DNA of 64,000 bases from Caecitellus pseudoparvulus (Eukaryota > Bigyra: Bicosoecida). The translations under genes were made by a program, and so were the position numbers. The DNA lies in the NCBI GenBank assembly GCA_965644315.1, contig CBFFRQ010000086.1, positions 1 through 64,000 of the forward strand, in the 5' to 3' direction. This document shows, in pieces, positions 23,947 to 36,600 of this stretch (positions are counted from its first letter, which is position 1; each line of letters starts with the position of its first letter). The notes beneath the pieces were generated by a model. That model was not told where the DNA came from. It ran no database searches and saw only the letters and a program-made list of their open reading frames with translations.

Positions 23947-24896
23947 TCAAGTGGCAGGCGTGGGCAGGGCTTCCCGAGGGGGGATGTGTTGCCCCCCTTC
24001 TGGCCCCGACTCGTGCACGCTGAAGAGGCTCCAGGTGATCATGACGTACATGAGGAGCAGGAAGACACCCCCGAGAAAGCTGTAGAATGCCTGCAAGTTT
24101 CCAGCCCCAACTGCAACGAACGCGTGGAAGCGGGCAGCCGTGCCACGACAGCCTATGTCACGTAGACACCCGGGCCTGGCTACACTCACCAGCGTTATTG
24201 ACCCAAGGACAGAAGTGGTCATACTCTGCCACACATGCACCGATTTCTCTGCTCGCACAGGGGTGGGGAGTGGCTCACGAGGTGCAGGGCGCCAAGTTTG
24301 GGCCGGCCGTGCAAGCGATTTCCGCAGCTCACTCACGTTACGTGTGAAACCATGTGCTCTTGAGGCTGCGGAACACCGCAAATCTCGCACACATGCACGA
24401 CTTCCCCATCTAACGTTGCCATCGTCCGGCGTGCCAGGGATGACCCTGGAACGTGTGCCCACCGGGTGCGCAGACACTCTTGTGGAGTCTCCAAGGCCTC
24501 ACCGCCATCGGAGCGCGCAGACACTGCCGCCTGGCGCAAGCGCGCTTCCAGCGCTGCGAACCGCCCCGGCTGGACAATGCCAGGGTCCACCCAGGACGTC
24601 AGCGCGTAGGCTGTGAGGGTGCCCAGGAACAAGGCGGGTGCCAGGATGAACTGCTCAAACGAGCTCCGCTCTGGGGCCACCTTGACGAACCACAGCCACC
24701 CAGGCACCAGCACGAGGGCTAGCGTGACGAGGTTCATGCCCCACATGGGCGCCAGCAGCCACTGCCGTCCGCAGGCAGAGCACAGCGGGATCATGCGGCC
24801 ATACTTGCGTCGCAGAGGCTGGCCTAGCTCGGCAGGGTGCAAGTCGTCTGGCGGGAAGGAGGGCGCGACAGCGCTGGACTGCGTGGGGGACGCCAT
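23947..24896 (-). CDS. divergent DHHC-family palmitoyltransferase (DHFC variant)
   Basis: Exons 24896-24337, 24248-24190 and 24110-23947 give about 260 residues; introns are 88 and 79 nt, both GTGAGT...CAG. Two N-terminal hydrophobic segments (around WLLAPMWGMNLVTLALVLV and FILAPALFLGTLTAYALTSW) are followed by DPGI, the DPG motif of the family. The catalytic region is rebuilt across introns: CEICGVPQPQEHM, then ACVAEYDHFCPWVNNAVGAGN, then a third hydrophobic segment NLQAFYSFLGGVFLLLMYV. The DHHC tetrad reads DHFC: the acceptor Cys is kept but the second His is Phe. Several zinc-ligand Cys/His positions between CEIC and CV are missing, and only one membrane segment follows the active site. 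An ATG at 24971 is in frame upstream; 24896 is preferred. Catalytic competence is uncertain. Confidence 0.8.
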
Positions 24897-25294
24897 GGCA
24901 GTGGCACTGATAGTAGGGTGGGCGCTGGAGGCAAGCCGAAGCACACGTGCATGGCCTGCAGCTGGCTGCAAGTTGGTTGAATTGTGAGTTGAAGCCGGAA
25001 GTGGAATGGTGTGCAGTGTGGGAGAAGAGCAAGGCCCCTGCAGCCCTGCTGACTGGGGTGACTTGAGTCAAGTACAGGCGAGGGATACAGGGCCCCATTT
25101 CTTGCGGGGATTGAATTGGTGCAGGGCACGTGGTCCGCAAGCTGCAGCGTTGAGGTGCGGCTGATGCAACTCGCGGCGTGTTGGCACAATCCAATCCACG
25201 CCCGCCACAACAGCAAGACCGCCCCCCGCGTGCAACCCATGCATCGGATTTCATTTACCTTGCGTTGTCCGCGTGTTTACCCCCCTTCGGTACC
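24897..25294. promoter_or_regulatory. divergent intergenic region between DHHC gene and S1P lyase
   Basis: A 398-nt spacer separates divergent starts. A CCAAT-like string (cacaatccaatccacg, near 25184-25199) lies about 100 nt upstream of the lyase ATG. No TATA box was seen. Shared promoter use is an inference from orientation. Confidence 0.35.
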
Positions 25295-27135
25295 ATGGCA
25301 GCGGCTGTTTCGGAGCAGGTGGAGCGCTTGTCCAAGTGGGTGAAGGCCAACCCAGGCTCGGCCCTGCTGGCGTCCAACGCTGCGACTGCCGGCGTCTTCC
25401 TGTATGTCCTGGCCCAGCGGTATGGAGGTGTGCTGCCTGCAGTAAAGGAGGCGGTGTTTGGCGCCGTGTCAGCGGTGCGTGGCGTGCCTGTCGAAGTGGC
25501 GTCGTGGCGTGTGGTGCTCACAGCATCTTGAAATTCCGCAGGTTGCTGGTGGCGCGATCGACGCGGAAGTGGAGAAGACAGCCAAGAAGATCGAAGATGC
25601 CGTCCTGGGGGACGACCGTGAGAAGCGCTGTGACCCCGTGCTGCCTGAGGCAGCCCTGCCCAAGGACGCCCTCGTCGCGTTGCTGCACAAGGCCGCTGCC
25701 CGGGTACGTCAGGAGCTTCAGTGTGGTCCACCGGCACACCCTCACTCCCTCCCACCGCCGCCCCTCGCAGGACCGCAGCAAGTGGGACGCAGGCAAGGTG
25801 TCTGGCGCCGTGTACCACGGCGGGGACGCCCTGACGGAAGTCATCGGCACAACCTTCTCCCTCTTCGCGCTGTCCAACCCCCTGCACCCAGACCTCTTCC
25901 CCAGCGTGCGCAACATGGAGTCAGAGGTAGTGGCGTGGTCCACCGCCCTCTTCCACGGCGGCCCCGACGCCTGCGGCACCATGACGTCTGGCGGCACGGA
26001 GAGCATCCTGCTGGCGTGCCGGGCGTACCGAGACCTGGCCAAGGCCAAGCGAGGTGTCACGCGCCCGAACATGGTGGTGCCCACCAGCGCACACGCTGCC
26101 TTCCACAAGGCAGGCGACTACTTCGGCATCGAAGTGCGTATGGTGCCTGTGGATGAAACCACCTTCCGGGCGGACGTGCAGGGCATGGCTGCTCAGGTGG
26201 ACTCCAACACGGTCATGTTGGTGGCGTCCGCCATTTCCTTCCCGCAGGGTGTCGTTGACCCTGTGCAGGAGCTGGCTGCCCTGGCAGCGAAGCACGGCGG
26301 CATTCCCCTGCACGTGGACTGCTGCTTGGGCTCCTACCTCATTCCCTTTGCCAACGCTGTGCGCGGGCCAGACGCCCAGCTGCCACCCTTTGACTTTGCC
26401 GTGCCGGGGGTCACGTCCATTTCCGCAGACACCCACAAGTTCGGGTACGCCCCCAAAGGCTCCTCAGTCATCATGTACTCCAAGGCAGAGTTCAGGTACC
26501 ATCAATTTTACGTCTCGCCTCGGTGGACGGGTGGCGTGTACACGACACCGTCCATCGCAGGCTCTCGAGCTGGTGCGCTGGTGGCAGCAACCTGGGCCAC
26601 CATGCGTTTCCACGGGCAGGAGGGCTACCGCGCCGCTGCCAAGCGCATCTTGACCGCTGCCCAGGCTGTAGCACAGGGTGTGCGGGACATGCAGGCCGAG
26701 GGGCTGGGCATCAAGCTGTACGGGGAGCCTGACCTGTGCGTGGTGGCGTTCGGGCCTGACCCCAGCGCAGCGAAGCCCGTCTCCGTCCCGTTCCTCTTCG
26801 AAGCCATGACCGCCAAGGGCTGGAACCTGAACAACTTGCAGCGCCCAGCCAACATCCACCTGTGCGTCACGTACAAGAACGCAGAGGTGGCGGCAGCCTC
26901 CTTCGCGGACGACCTGCGCGCCAGCATTGCGGAAATCGAAGCGACGCCTGACAAGTTCAAAGGCGGCATGGGAGCAGTGTACGGCGTCGCGGAGAGCATC
27001 CCCGTGGACGGGCCCATCGACCACCTGTCTCGAACCTTCGTGGCAGCGCTGTACACCACCCCTCAGGGCGGCCCCGAGGCTCCCTTCTGGTACGAGACAG
27101 GCCCAGAAGCTGAGGAAGGGGCAGCCACAGCCTGA
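25295..27135 (+). CDS. SGPL1: sphingosine-1-phosphate lyase
   Basis: Exons 25295-25474, 25542-25703 and 25771-27135 give 568 residues; both introns are 67 nt (GTGCGT and GTACGT donors), phase 0. This PLP-dependent enzyme cleaves sphingosine 1-phosphate into a long-chain aldehyde and phosphoethanolamine, the exit step of sphingolipid breakdown. An N-terminal hydrophobic segment (SALLASNAATAGVFLYVLA) predicts the usual ER anchor with a cytosolic catalytic domain. Family signatures: GTMTSGGTESILLA, HVDCCLGSY and the PLP-lysine motif SADTHKFGYAPKG with the Schiff-base Lys at residue 337. Length matches the animal enzyme. The start ATG is the first in frame after the upstream intergenic region. 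A long antisense frame over this gene is a GC-rich shadow. Confidence 0.96.
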
Positions 27136-27331
27136 GGTGCACACTCGGCCAAACTGGCCTGCTCGACACAACACAGCGTGCGGGAAGTGTGTCGGTAAAT
27201 GCAGGCCCACTGCAACCCACACACCTTGCTCTCGTGTCACTTGGCTGCGACGGGCTGCCAGCGGCAAGCACAGCTCTAACTGTCCACCACGCTGGACGCC
27301 TCTGCCCTGGCTTGGGACCCGGCTGCCGCCC

Positions 27332-30300
27332 ATGACCACACATGAAGATCGCCTGGCGCGGAGGTACGCCAACCTCCGCAAGCGCCAGCTCGCTGCAGAG
27401 GCGCCGCCTTCCACCGAGCCAGGTGAGTTTGCGGAGACACCAGTGCTCGCAGGCGCCGCCCGGCACGCCCTTCTACGGCGCCTTCGGCTGTGCAGACTTC
27501 CAAGATGAAGTGGAGCGTGAAATGGCGCGGCAGCGTGAGCTGATCAATGCTATGCTCAAGTGCGTGGGGCTTGTGTGGGGCGGTTGCTAGGCCTGCCGGC
27601 GTTTCACATTCAAACACGCCTGCCTCCTCCGCCCGCCCTGAGCACACTCCAGGGAGCACCTGCCCGCGCTGCACAGGGAGTCCAGGAGTGGAGGAAGTAA
27701 AGCTCCCGAACCAGTGCGTCGTCTGCTCTCGACCTTGCCGTGTCTGCAGCCTGCCAGTGCTGGAAGCAGTCGCTGGCGACGACACGCGAAACGCTGCTGC
27801 ACCGCTTGGCCCTCTTGCCCACTGCACAGGAGTCGTACAGGGAGGAGCCGGAGCATGTCCCACCTCATGATGCCTATGCTGGACCTGCTGCGTACCGTGC
27901 TGGGCCTGGCCACGGCCCGCACGCCTACGCACTGGCCGAGCCAGACCACTCCCAGTTCTCAGGCAGCGAGCCGCCGTCAGCCCGCCCCGATTGGCCGCGA
28001 GAGGCAGCAGCGGCGCCGGACACAGTCCCAGCACCCGAGCGGGGTCCCACTGCAGAGAGCAGCGTGGCGTGGCCGCCCAAGCCCAGGGTCCGGGACGTGC
28101 GCGCGGAGCAGGCGAGGTACGCGGCAGACCTGCAGCGCCAGATGGCAGAGCGTGCTGAGCGCGCTGCCCAGGAAGGCAGGGGCGCACGCCACGGCGGCCA
28201 GCACGCGCCACCAGCCACTGCGCAACCTCTGGCACGTGACGCCCACCCCCCTGCCGCTGCCTCTCCCCCCTCCACCCGGACCAATGCTGAGAGTGTGGGG
28301 TTTGCGCTGGGGGGAAGGGGCGGCGCCCGCCCTTCAAACCACGCAGCCCGGACACACGCCGCTGAGCTGAAGGCCCAGGCTGAGTCTGATGCGCGGCGCC
28401 GGCAGGCAGAGCGCGATGCAGATCGTGCGTTTGAGCTGCGCAAGCTCCAGGAGGGGGGCTTTGCTCCCCCCCCTCAGGCAGCACCGCCCCGAGCTGGCCG
28501 GGAGGCAGCCCCCCCCCCTCGACACCGCCCCCCGTCACCAGATCCAGATGCTTTTGCCGGGGACGGACTGTTCGCCGGGTTCGGCGTGCGGGGTGCGGAC
28601 GTTGGGCGGCGCCTGGGGGCCGCGGCGCCCCCCCCCGCAGATGGACACCGCCCACGCGTGTCAACGCCGTCAGGCGGCTCTGTGGCCATGGAGGCTGTGG
28701 GGGCGATGTCCCCACCCCCCCCTCGGGATGTGCATGGGGGGGGGGCAGCGCGCGGCCACCGCAGCGCCAGCCCCATCCAACCACGCCCTTCCACCACCAC
28801 CACCACCATGCCAGCAAACCTCTCAGCGGCTGAGGTGGCCAGTGCCGTCGCATCCGGTGCGCGCTTCTCACGGGGAGGTGGCTCTCGCCTCATCGACCCC
28901 GTGCAGGCGCAGCGAAACGCAGCAGCTGCTGCCGCCCGCGCTGAGCAGGCCGCCGCCCTGGCGGAGCAAATCGAAGCGAAGAAACGGCGGGCTGCGGCGG
29001 AGAAGGCGCGTGAGGCGGCTGCCGAGGCGGAGGAAGAGGCAAAGCTGGCCCGGCAACGAGCGGACCTCAACGCACAGCTGCGCGCAGAGCTTCAGGAGGA
29101 GATTGCGGCAGAGGCGGGGGACGGCCCGCCGCCGCCTCACCTGCTGAAGCGCTTGAGGGAGCTGGAGGCAGAGGCGGGGGTGCAGCGGGCAGGGGAGGGC
29201 CGGTGGAGCATGGGGGGCAGTCCTGGCGCGCGGGGGGGGGCCTCTGGCGCGTTTCGCAGCCCCGGCATCGGCGGCCGGCCTCGCCACAAGCCGGCTCACT
29301 CGCCGCCACGCCCCAGTCCCACGCAGCCACGGCCAGTGGATGTGCGGGGCCCACCCCCCTCGGACCTGCATGCGACGGGGGGGTTCCCTGTGCACTCCGC
29401 TGGCGGGGGTGGTGACGGGCGCCGGGTGAGTGTGGAGGAGCCACCCCTGCCCTCGGCGCGCCACGTACGGGGCGGCAAGCCGTCGGCCCCCCCCTCTCCC
29501 CGCCCTGCCTCGGCGCCACGCCAGCTGCCCGGAGCAGGCGCTGATGCCGCCGACATGCGTGAGCTAGCGGCCAATGTGGCCCTCATGCGCCAGCAGTACG
29601 CCCTGCTGCAGGAGCAGCTGGCCATGCAGCGGGAAGCCCTCAGTGAGATGCGGGAGGGGGCGCGGCGGGCGGCCCACGAGGCGGAGCTGGAACGGATGCG
29701 GGCGACGCAGCAGGACATGGCGCGGAGACTGGCTGGCATGTCTGCCTGGGGGGCGTACGGGGGGGGTGCGCCCCACCCCTGGCATGCACCTAGTGCGTAC
29801 CCCACCCCCGCTTGGAGCCCCCCCTCGCAGGCGTATGGAGGGGGGGGTGCGTACGGCTGGGGCGGCGGGGGTGGCGAGTTGCAAGGCCGCAGCTCTGTCG
29901 TGCAGTTTGCCGAGGGGGGCTGGGAGCGAGGTGGGGGGTACAGCGTCGGACACCCCCCCTCGCATCCCTCCACTTCCCCCATCCAGGGCTCCTACCCTGC
30001 TCACGATGACATCCGTTTTGTGGGGGAGGCCCGCCCCCGTACTGCGGCAGCTCCCCAGGCAGGCCGGAGGGGGGGGCAGGCCCCCTCTGTGGAGAGTTCC
30101 CTGGCTGGCGACAGCTCGTTCCAGTCTGTGGCGAGGGGGGATGGTGCGCCCTCTCCGCCCGTGCACAAGCCACAGGCCCCTGACGATGCGTTGGACGAGT
30201 TTGTGGGGCGGGCAGGGGGGGCTCATGGCGCACCAGCACAGCCCGGGCCCACCCTCCACGCCACAAAGCTCCGCCCCGATCTGCACGCACCTGATGCGTT

Positions 30301-33300
30301 GGATGCCGCGGTCAAGGCAGGTGGTGGTGGGGAAACCCCCCCTTCCGGGGCAGGGGAGGGGTCCCTGGACAGCTCGTCCATGATGGTGTTCGTGAAGGGA
30401 GGAGGGGGTGCCCAGGCGCAGGGTGGACTGCCAGTCGCCCCGGCACCTGCCACCCCCCAAAAGCCCACCTCTACCCCCCTCCGCCCCTCCAGCACCCTGT
30501 CAGCAGCTGGCAACCAGTCCGTTGGTTCCTTTGCCTCGGTATCCACAACAGCCAGTGCCTCGCGACGGGGGGGCAGTGGGGCTGGCTCGCCTGCCGCCAA
30601 GGCCGCTCCCAACGTGCCCAAGCTGCGCCAGGCCTTGGCAGATGCTGAGGAAGCCCGTCGGCAGCTCATGCAGCGCCTGGACTCCCTGGCTGAGCAGAAA
30701 GGCGAGGTCAAGGCAGACCTGCGCCGCTTCGAGAGTGCGTACCTGGCTCAGCACGGCGGGGCCAAGGTCCCCCGGGAGGCCAAGCAGCAGCGCCGCTCAG
30801 AGTACAAGGCATACACCCGCCTGAAGAACGAGGCGGGTGAAGTGGCAGCGCTGCTGGCCAAGGCGCAGAGCCGCTGTGCCTCGCTCCGCGCGGCTGTGCT
30901 CAAGGCGGAAGGAGCAGCAGCTGCGGCTGCCGACGCTGCCGCTGCCAAGAGTGCTCTGCAGCATGAAGCACGGGGTGCATCCCCACCCTCCTCCGCTGAT
31001 GCTGAGGCTGCCGTCACCTTGGCTCGCTTGCGGCGCGATGAGAGATCGCTGTCCTTGCAGCTCAGCGTGTGGCATGAGGAGGTGCAGCGGGACAAACAGC
31101 GCCCCCCCACAGATGCCGAGCGGGTGGCAGAGATGGGGGATGTCCTGGCTGAATTGGGGCGGGTGCAGCAGGCTCTGGTGGATCTGGGGCACACGCTTCA
31201 CTCTCGACGGGTACGGCCCCCTCTGGAGGTGGATGCCGCCCCCGCCACGCACCCCGCCGGCCAAGCAGGGGGGGACACCGGCGCCTCGGGCCGCTCCATG
31301 GTGGACGACCTGCCTGGCGTGCCGGCTGGCTTGGCAGAGCACCTGTCTGGCCGCAGCTTGGACGGTGGGGAGAGTGCCTCCTCTGTCCCTGACCTGCCCC
31401 TGGCGCCAGCCCAGCTGGACCACGCTGCGGAGGCAGAGCAAGAACAAGTGGTCTTCACTGGCCGCACACAGGGCACCGACGCGGAGGTACAGGCTGAAGT
31501 CCGGCGCATTATGTACAGCGAAGAGCCATACCGTGCGCCAGCCCCTGTCGTGGCACCAGTCGCTGAGGCAGTGTCTGCCCCTGCCGAGGAGTCCGCACCA
31601 CTCTCTTTCCTGGACCGTGTCAATGCCGCTGTGGAGGAGCTGCGCAGCGCAGAGGAAGTGGACACAGACTCAGGGTCAGAGGGAGTGGAGGGCGGGGCTC
31701 CTGATGCCTCGAGCGGCCCAGAGGCCTCTGTGACGCTGCCTGGCATGCTGCTGCCTGCCGCCACACCAGCCCAGCCGGAGCAAGCTGCAGGCGCCGCCTC
31801 TGACCACGGCAGCGCATCTGCCTCCACCGACGGGCACTCATCTGCGCAGAGTTACACGAGTGCTGACAGCTCTGCCTCTGACAGTGGCTCAGAGGACGAC
31901 GGAGTCAGCAGTGTAGAGTCTGAATCCCAGGCTGACTCAGCCCCTCCTGCCGTGCAGAGCAGCTCTTGGTCAACACAGTCATCTGAAGCACGGGGCTCCC
32001 CATCGCCGGCCACTGCTGCGTTGGGCGGTCCTGCCGACGAGCATGGTGCTGCGACCCGGATCCAGGCCATGGCACGGGGGCGTGCAGCACGGCAGCGTGT
32101 GGCGGGCATGCGTGGTGGCAGTGGTGACGGGTCTGGGTCAGAGGGTGTGGTGTCTGCCGACGAGCATGGTGCTGCGACCCGGATCCAGGCCATGGCACGG
32201 GGGCGTGCAGCACGGCAGCGTGTGGCGGGCATGCGTGGTGGCAGTGGTGACGGGTCTGGGTCAGTGGGTGTGGTGTCTGCCGACGAGCATGGTGCTGCGA
32301 CCCGGATCCAGGCCATGGCACGGGGGCGTGCGGCACGGCAGCGTGTGGCGGGCATGCGTGGTGGCAGTGGTGACGGGTCTGGGTCAGTGGGTGTGGTGTC
32401 TGCCGACGAGCATGGTGCTGCGACCCGGATCCAGGCCATGGCACGGGGGCGTGCAGCACGGCAGCGTGTGGCGGGCATGCGTGGTGGCAGTGGTGACGGG
32501 TCTGGGTCAGAGGGTGTGGTGTCTGCCGACGAGCATGGTGCTGCGACCCGGATCCAGGCCATGGCACGGGGGCGTGCAGCACGGCAGCGTGTGGCGGGCA
32601 TGCGTGGTGGCAGTGGTGACGGGTCTGGGTCAGAGGGTGTGGTGTCTGCCGACGAGCATGGTGCTGCGACCCGGATCCAGGCCATGGCACGGGGGCGTGC
32701 AGCACGGCAGCGTGTGGCGGGCATGCGCTCCGTACGTCAGGATCGGTCTGAACGCCTCGCTGCTGCCCGGGCCGCCAGGCAAGCAAAGGCCAGCCAGGGG
32801 GGCGGCGCCGCGGAAGTACCCGTGCAAGAGGTCCAGGCAGCTGTGGCGGCAGCGGCTGAAGCAGCCGTGGTGGCACGTGGCGAGGCTGGCACGTTGGCCA
32901 GCACTTCCCGCCGGCGAGCGCGCCTGGCACACCTGGCGGGTGAAGGGAAGGAAGGGAAGGAGGACGACGGCGCTTCTGGCGGCGGCGGTTCGGGGCAGGG
33001 GGAGGGCAAGTATGAGGAAGATGAGTGGGAGGAGGAGGACGCGAGTGAGATCGAGACAGAGGGAAAGGCGGACCGCCCCAGCACGCGCTGGGAAAGCAGC
33101 AGTCTGGGCACGAGCGTGATTTCAGAGCACATCGTCGCGGCACCGCCCTCCCGCATCAGCATGGTGACGGAGGAGGGTGGCGCTTCTGCCACGCGGCCTG
33201 GCACCCGCACGGGAGCTGGGACCGCCCTGTCCATCGATGAAGTCCCATTTGACGACGAAGATGGCATGGCAGCGCTGGAGAGCAAGACTCCTGAGGCAGA

Positions 33301-33412
33301 CAGGCAGCAGGATGACATCGTGCAGATGTTGCCGTCGCGCTACACAAAGGCTGCCGCGCCAGCATCTCCGCACAAGCCCCAAACTCCAAACAAACCTCGA
33401 CACGGAAGCTGA
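27332..33412 (+). CDS. large coiled-coil protein with tandem IQ calmodulin-binding array
   Basis: Modelled as 27332-27422, 27496-27559 and about 27715-33412, near 1,950 residues. Intron 1 is 73 nt (GTGAGT...CAG). Intron 2 (GTGCGT donor at 27560) fits phase with an acceptor ending at 27714; the AG at 27749 looks better but breaks phase, so the third exon start is tentative. Visible features: basic N terminus (TTHEDRLARRYANLRKRQL); long Pro/Gly/Ala-rich disordered stretches; Ala/Glu/Arg coiled coils at about 28900-29200, 29560-29720 and 30600-31170; and an acidic Ser-rich region. Then come six IQ motifs (ATRIQAMARGRAARQRV, pattern IQxxxRGxxxR) encoded at 32033-32727, a charged coil, and an acidic C-terminal segment. 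IQ motifs bind calmodulin or EF-hand light chains, so a cytoskeletal or flagellar scaffold is plausible. No orthologue was recognised. Confidence 0.75.
32033..32727 (+). repeat. 123-bp tandem repeat encoding IQ motifs (five full copies plus partial sixth)
   Basis: Units start at 32033, 32156, 32279, 32402, 32525 and 32648. Each is 123 nt (41 codons), coding ADEHGAATRIQAMARGRA followed by ARQRVAGMR and a Gly/Ser linker. Copies differ by only a few bases: units 2 and 3 have GTG where units 1, 4 and 5 have GAG in the linker, and unit 3 has GCG instead of GCA in one Ala codon. The sixth copy diverges after GMR. Because the unit is a multiple of three and stop-free, other frames are open too, producing spurious antisense frames. 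Confidence 0.97.
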
Positions 33413-33667
33413 ATGCAAGCACGCGTGTGGCAGGGTGCCTCTTGCTGCCGGATTTTGTCTGGGTCCTTGAAAGCTGCTCAGTGAGCCAGGGCAGCGCGAG
33501 TGAGCGGAGCCTGGCGTTTCGCTGCTCAGCGTTTCGCCAGCTCCAGCGTAGCAAGGTTGGCTTGGAGTGGAGTGTGATGCTCAGCCTTGGTCGCCTCCCT
33601 AGCACGCTAAGGTAGCTCATAGATCTTGCAGCTCAGGCCTGACACGGCGCAAAAGCAACGTGCGAGC

Positions 33668-36600
33668 ATGCAGGTAGTTGATGTTGTACAGATTTCGGGC
33701 GTGTCGCCTGGAGCTGTCCTGGGTTGCATTCTGGGCTGCGTCCTGACCTTTGCCTTCATGAAGGGGTTGTGGGGTACCTTCGACCTCACCACCAAGTTCG
33801 TCCAGGGCATGTGGAAGACTATTCTTGGGTTGCCTGCCGTTGAAGCTGAGCCGGCAGGCCTTCCGCCGCCTCCCCCCTCGCCACGCACGTCGCCACCAGC
33901 TGAGACTGTTGACACCACTGCCACGAAGGCGACCACGGGAGCAGGGACGGGACATAATCGACGCGCCCCAGCGCCACAGGCTTCCGTTTTGGCTGCTGCC
34001 ACCGGCATCGCAGGTTTGCATGTGGACACACAACTGCACGGAGATCACGCGAACCGGGGAGGTGGGCCCACGTTGCACTCAGCGCCCGCCCGCCGCATGC
34101 GGTCAATCACGGGCTCCACTGGGAGCAGCTTCCCGCCGCGTGTGGGCTCCGAAGATAGCCACGCGCCAACTGGCGTTGCCGGGGAGGCTGCCGAAGGTGG
34201 CGAGGGAGGAGGGGGGCACCCCTTGCAGGTGCGCCGACCCCCCTTGCACTTGTTGGAGGGCAGTCTGTTCCTCCTGCGCCACTTGGCTGCAGTGCGCAGC
34301 CTCATCACGAACGCCGCCGCGGCCGCTGCCCTGCGCGAAGAACCCGACGCCAGCACGCCGACCTCTGCCACACGGCGGGGCCCAAGGGATGCGCAGGGAA
34401 GGCCGCTGCCGGCGCCTGCTGCCGACGCGGCACGTGCCGTGCACGCCGCCTTCCACACCCTGCCAGGCAACGTCCTCGCAGAGCTGGCCCTGTCCCACGC
34501 GCTGCGGGTGAATGCGCCGCTGGTGGGGCAGGGAGGCGTGGGGGAGGGCATTGGTCCATTCCACCCGCCGCTCCCCATCACCACCCACCTGCTGCCGTCG
34601 CTGCCTGGCCTCAAGCGAGTGCCTGAGCAAGACCACGGCCGCTCCCAGCTGGCACGTGGAGGAACACAGTTCCGCGTGGACGAAGGCGTGTTCCTCACAC
34701 CGCCGTGCCACTTGAGCAAGCCGCGCCCTGCTCCAGCGCCTGCCTCCGCCAGGGCAAGGGAGGGCGGCGACGCGCGGCCTTTGTCCATCCCGGTGCCCAC
34801 GTTTGTGCATGTCAGTCCGTCGGCGCACAGCATCGCCGGCTGCCCACAGTCCTGGCTGACTCTGCTGTCTCGCACGTTCGGGCTGGAAATGCCGCAGCGG
34901 CAAGGCGGGCGACACGCAGTGGACATTACAGGCCGCGTCAGCCTCATGCGAGTTGGCTTTGCAGTGTACTGCAAGCAAGCATGGCTGGAACATCCGAGCG
35001 CCGCAGCGGGAGTGCGCCCCATGCAGTCTTCCTGTTCCGAGACCACTGCTCGTTTGGCGTTTTACCTGCTGACGTGCACCTTCCCGCCCCGCTGCATGTG
35101 GCTGGATGACCGTGCCGACTTGCCATCGCCGCGGGCGGCATTCGGCCACCTCCTGCGTGTGATCAAGACGCGTTTGAATACGTCTGTGTCATTCTGTCGA
35201 GTTGCCTTGCCCATGTCGTCAGAGGACATGGCGGGTGTCTTCTCCAAGGGGCAGGCAGCGCCGTCGACAGCCATCTTGCGCCGCCTCGGCTCACGCCCGC
35301 AGTTACAGTTCGGGCCAGCAGAGGGCTCACAAACGGAGCCTGTGGCACGCTTTGACGACGATGAGGCGATGCTCCCGTCAAACTTATGCTTCCTCCTCGT
35401 AAAGCCGGGTGTGAATGACCCTGAAGCAGCGGCAGCAGCTGGCGGTCGCGTCGCGCTCATCGTGTCGTGCGGCGGCGTAAGCAATGTCGTGGTGCGGTGG
35501 CTGCAGCCCACTGTGGCTGCTCTGCAAGCTGCTTTGAAGCACATCACCAGGGTCGACTTGGATCTGTCCCTGTACCATGCGACAGTGCATTCTCATGTGT
35601 TTGGTGAGGCCGTGACCGACCTTCAAGTGGAAGCGCTGGCCACATCACACGCTGTGGCTATACGGGCAGCAGCGCTGTCTGCACCCCCCAAGGCAGCCCC
35701 CACACCACGACGGGGCTTCTTTGCCTGGCTGCGTGGCTCCTCCAGTCAGCCTGCTGAGAAGCTCCCCGTGTCTGAGTTGGAGGGCGCCCGTGCCAACGAT
35801 GCCTTGCACGACCCCTCTCGGCAGTTCCGCCCGCCCTGGCGGAGCCCTGAGCCGACGCCCGCATACACCTTGGGCATGCCTTTGCAAGAGGCAGGCCAGC
35901 AAGCTGGTCAAGCATTTCACCCGCACAACGCTCGCACTGCGTCCGCCAACGCGGTGGAGGAGCCACCTGGAAAAGCGCAGGGTGCCCTGCCCTTGCTGTC
36001 CCTGCTGCAGTATCACTGTGGACTCCCTCGCCATGCAGCGAGGCAGCACATCCTGGAGCCAGCGTCCCTTGTGCCGCCTCTGCAACAACGGCAACAAGGC
36101 GCCTCTGTCGAGGAGGTGGGCTCTGGGCAGGGGCTTGCCGGGTGCACAAACGTCTCCTGTGTTGGTGGAACGCTGGCCTGGCTGTCAGACCCCCTGTACG
36201 CTTCAGAAGCCCTCACGGTGAGCACGTCCCTGGGCAAGTCGGGCATGGAGCACCTTTCCTTGACGGCGACGACCCATTTAGCGTACATCATGCTCGTGCA
36301 GTTTACGCGAGGGGTGCTGAACCCCACCAGCGAAGTGATGCAAGCCTTCCCCTCACAGGTGGCAGTGCTGCACACTCGCTTGGCCATTGCCTTGGACTCG
36401 GGCCGCCTGGCACCCCCTGACATCTGCAACCTGCTTCGGGCACAGCCGGTGGCAGGTGTGGTGGGGCGCGCGCCTCCCAAAGGCAGCCCAGGACGAGAGG
36501 ACAACCCGCGAGGCTTGTCAGCAGCCGCCCTGGCTGAGCCGTCCCTTCCTGAGTTGCTGGACCTCACCACGCGAGCACACTCTCGACTGCAACAGGAACT

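Noticed and set aside
26464-27414. 316-codon minus-strand open frame
   Set aside because: Lies antisense to the conserved sphingosine-1-phosphate lyase catalytic domain; no domain of its own.
32033-32727. CRISPR-like appearance of regular direct repeats
   Set aside because: Units are contiguous with no unique spacers, code for IQ motifs and lie inside a eukaryotic gene.
31852-33143. Two long minus-strand open frames (290 and 412 codons) and an extra plus-strand frame over the IQ repeat
   Set aside because: They exist only because the 123-nt unit is stop-free in several frames; the IQ motif identifies the coding frame.
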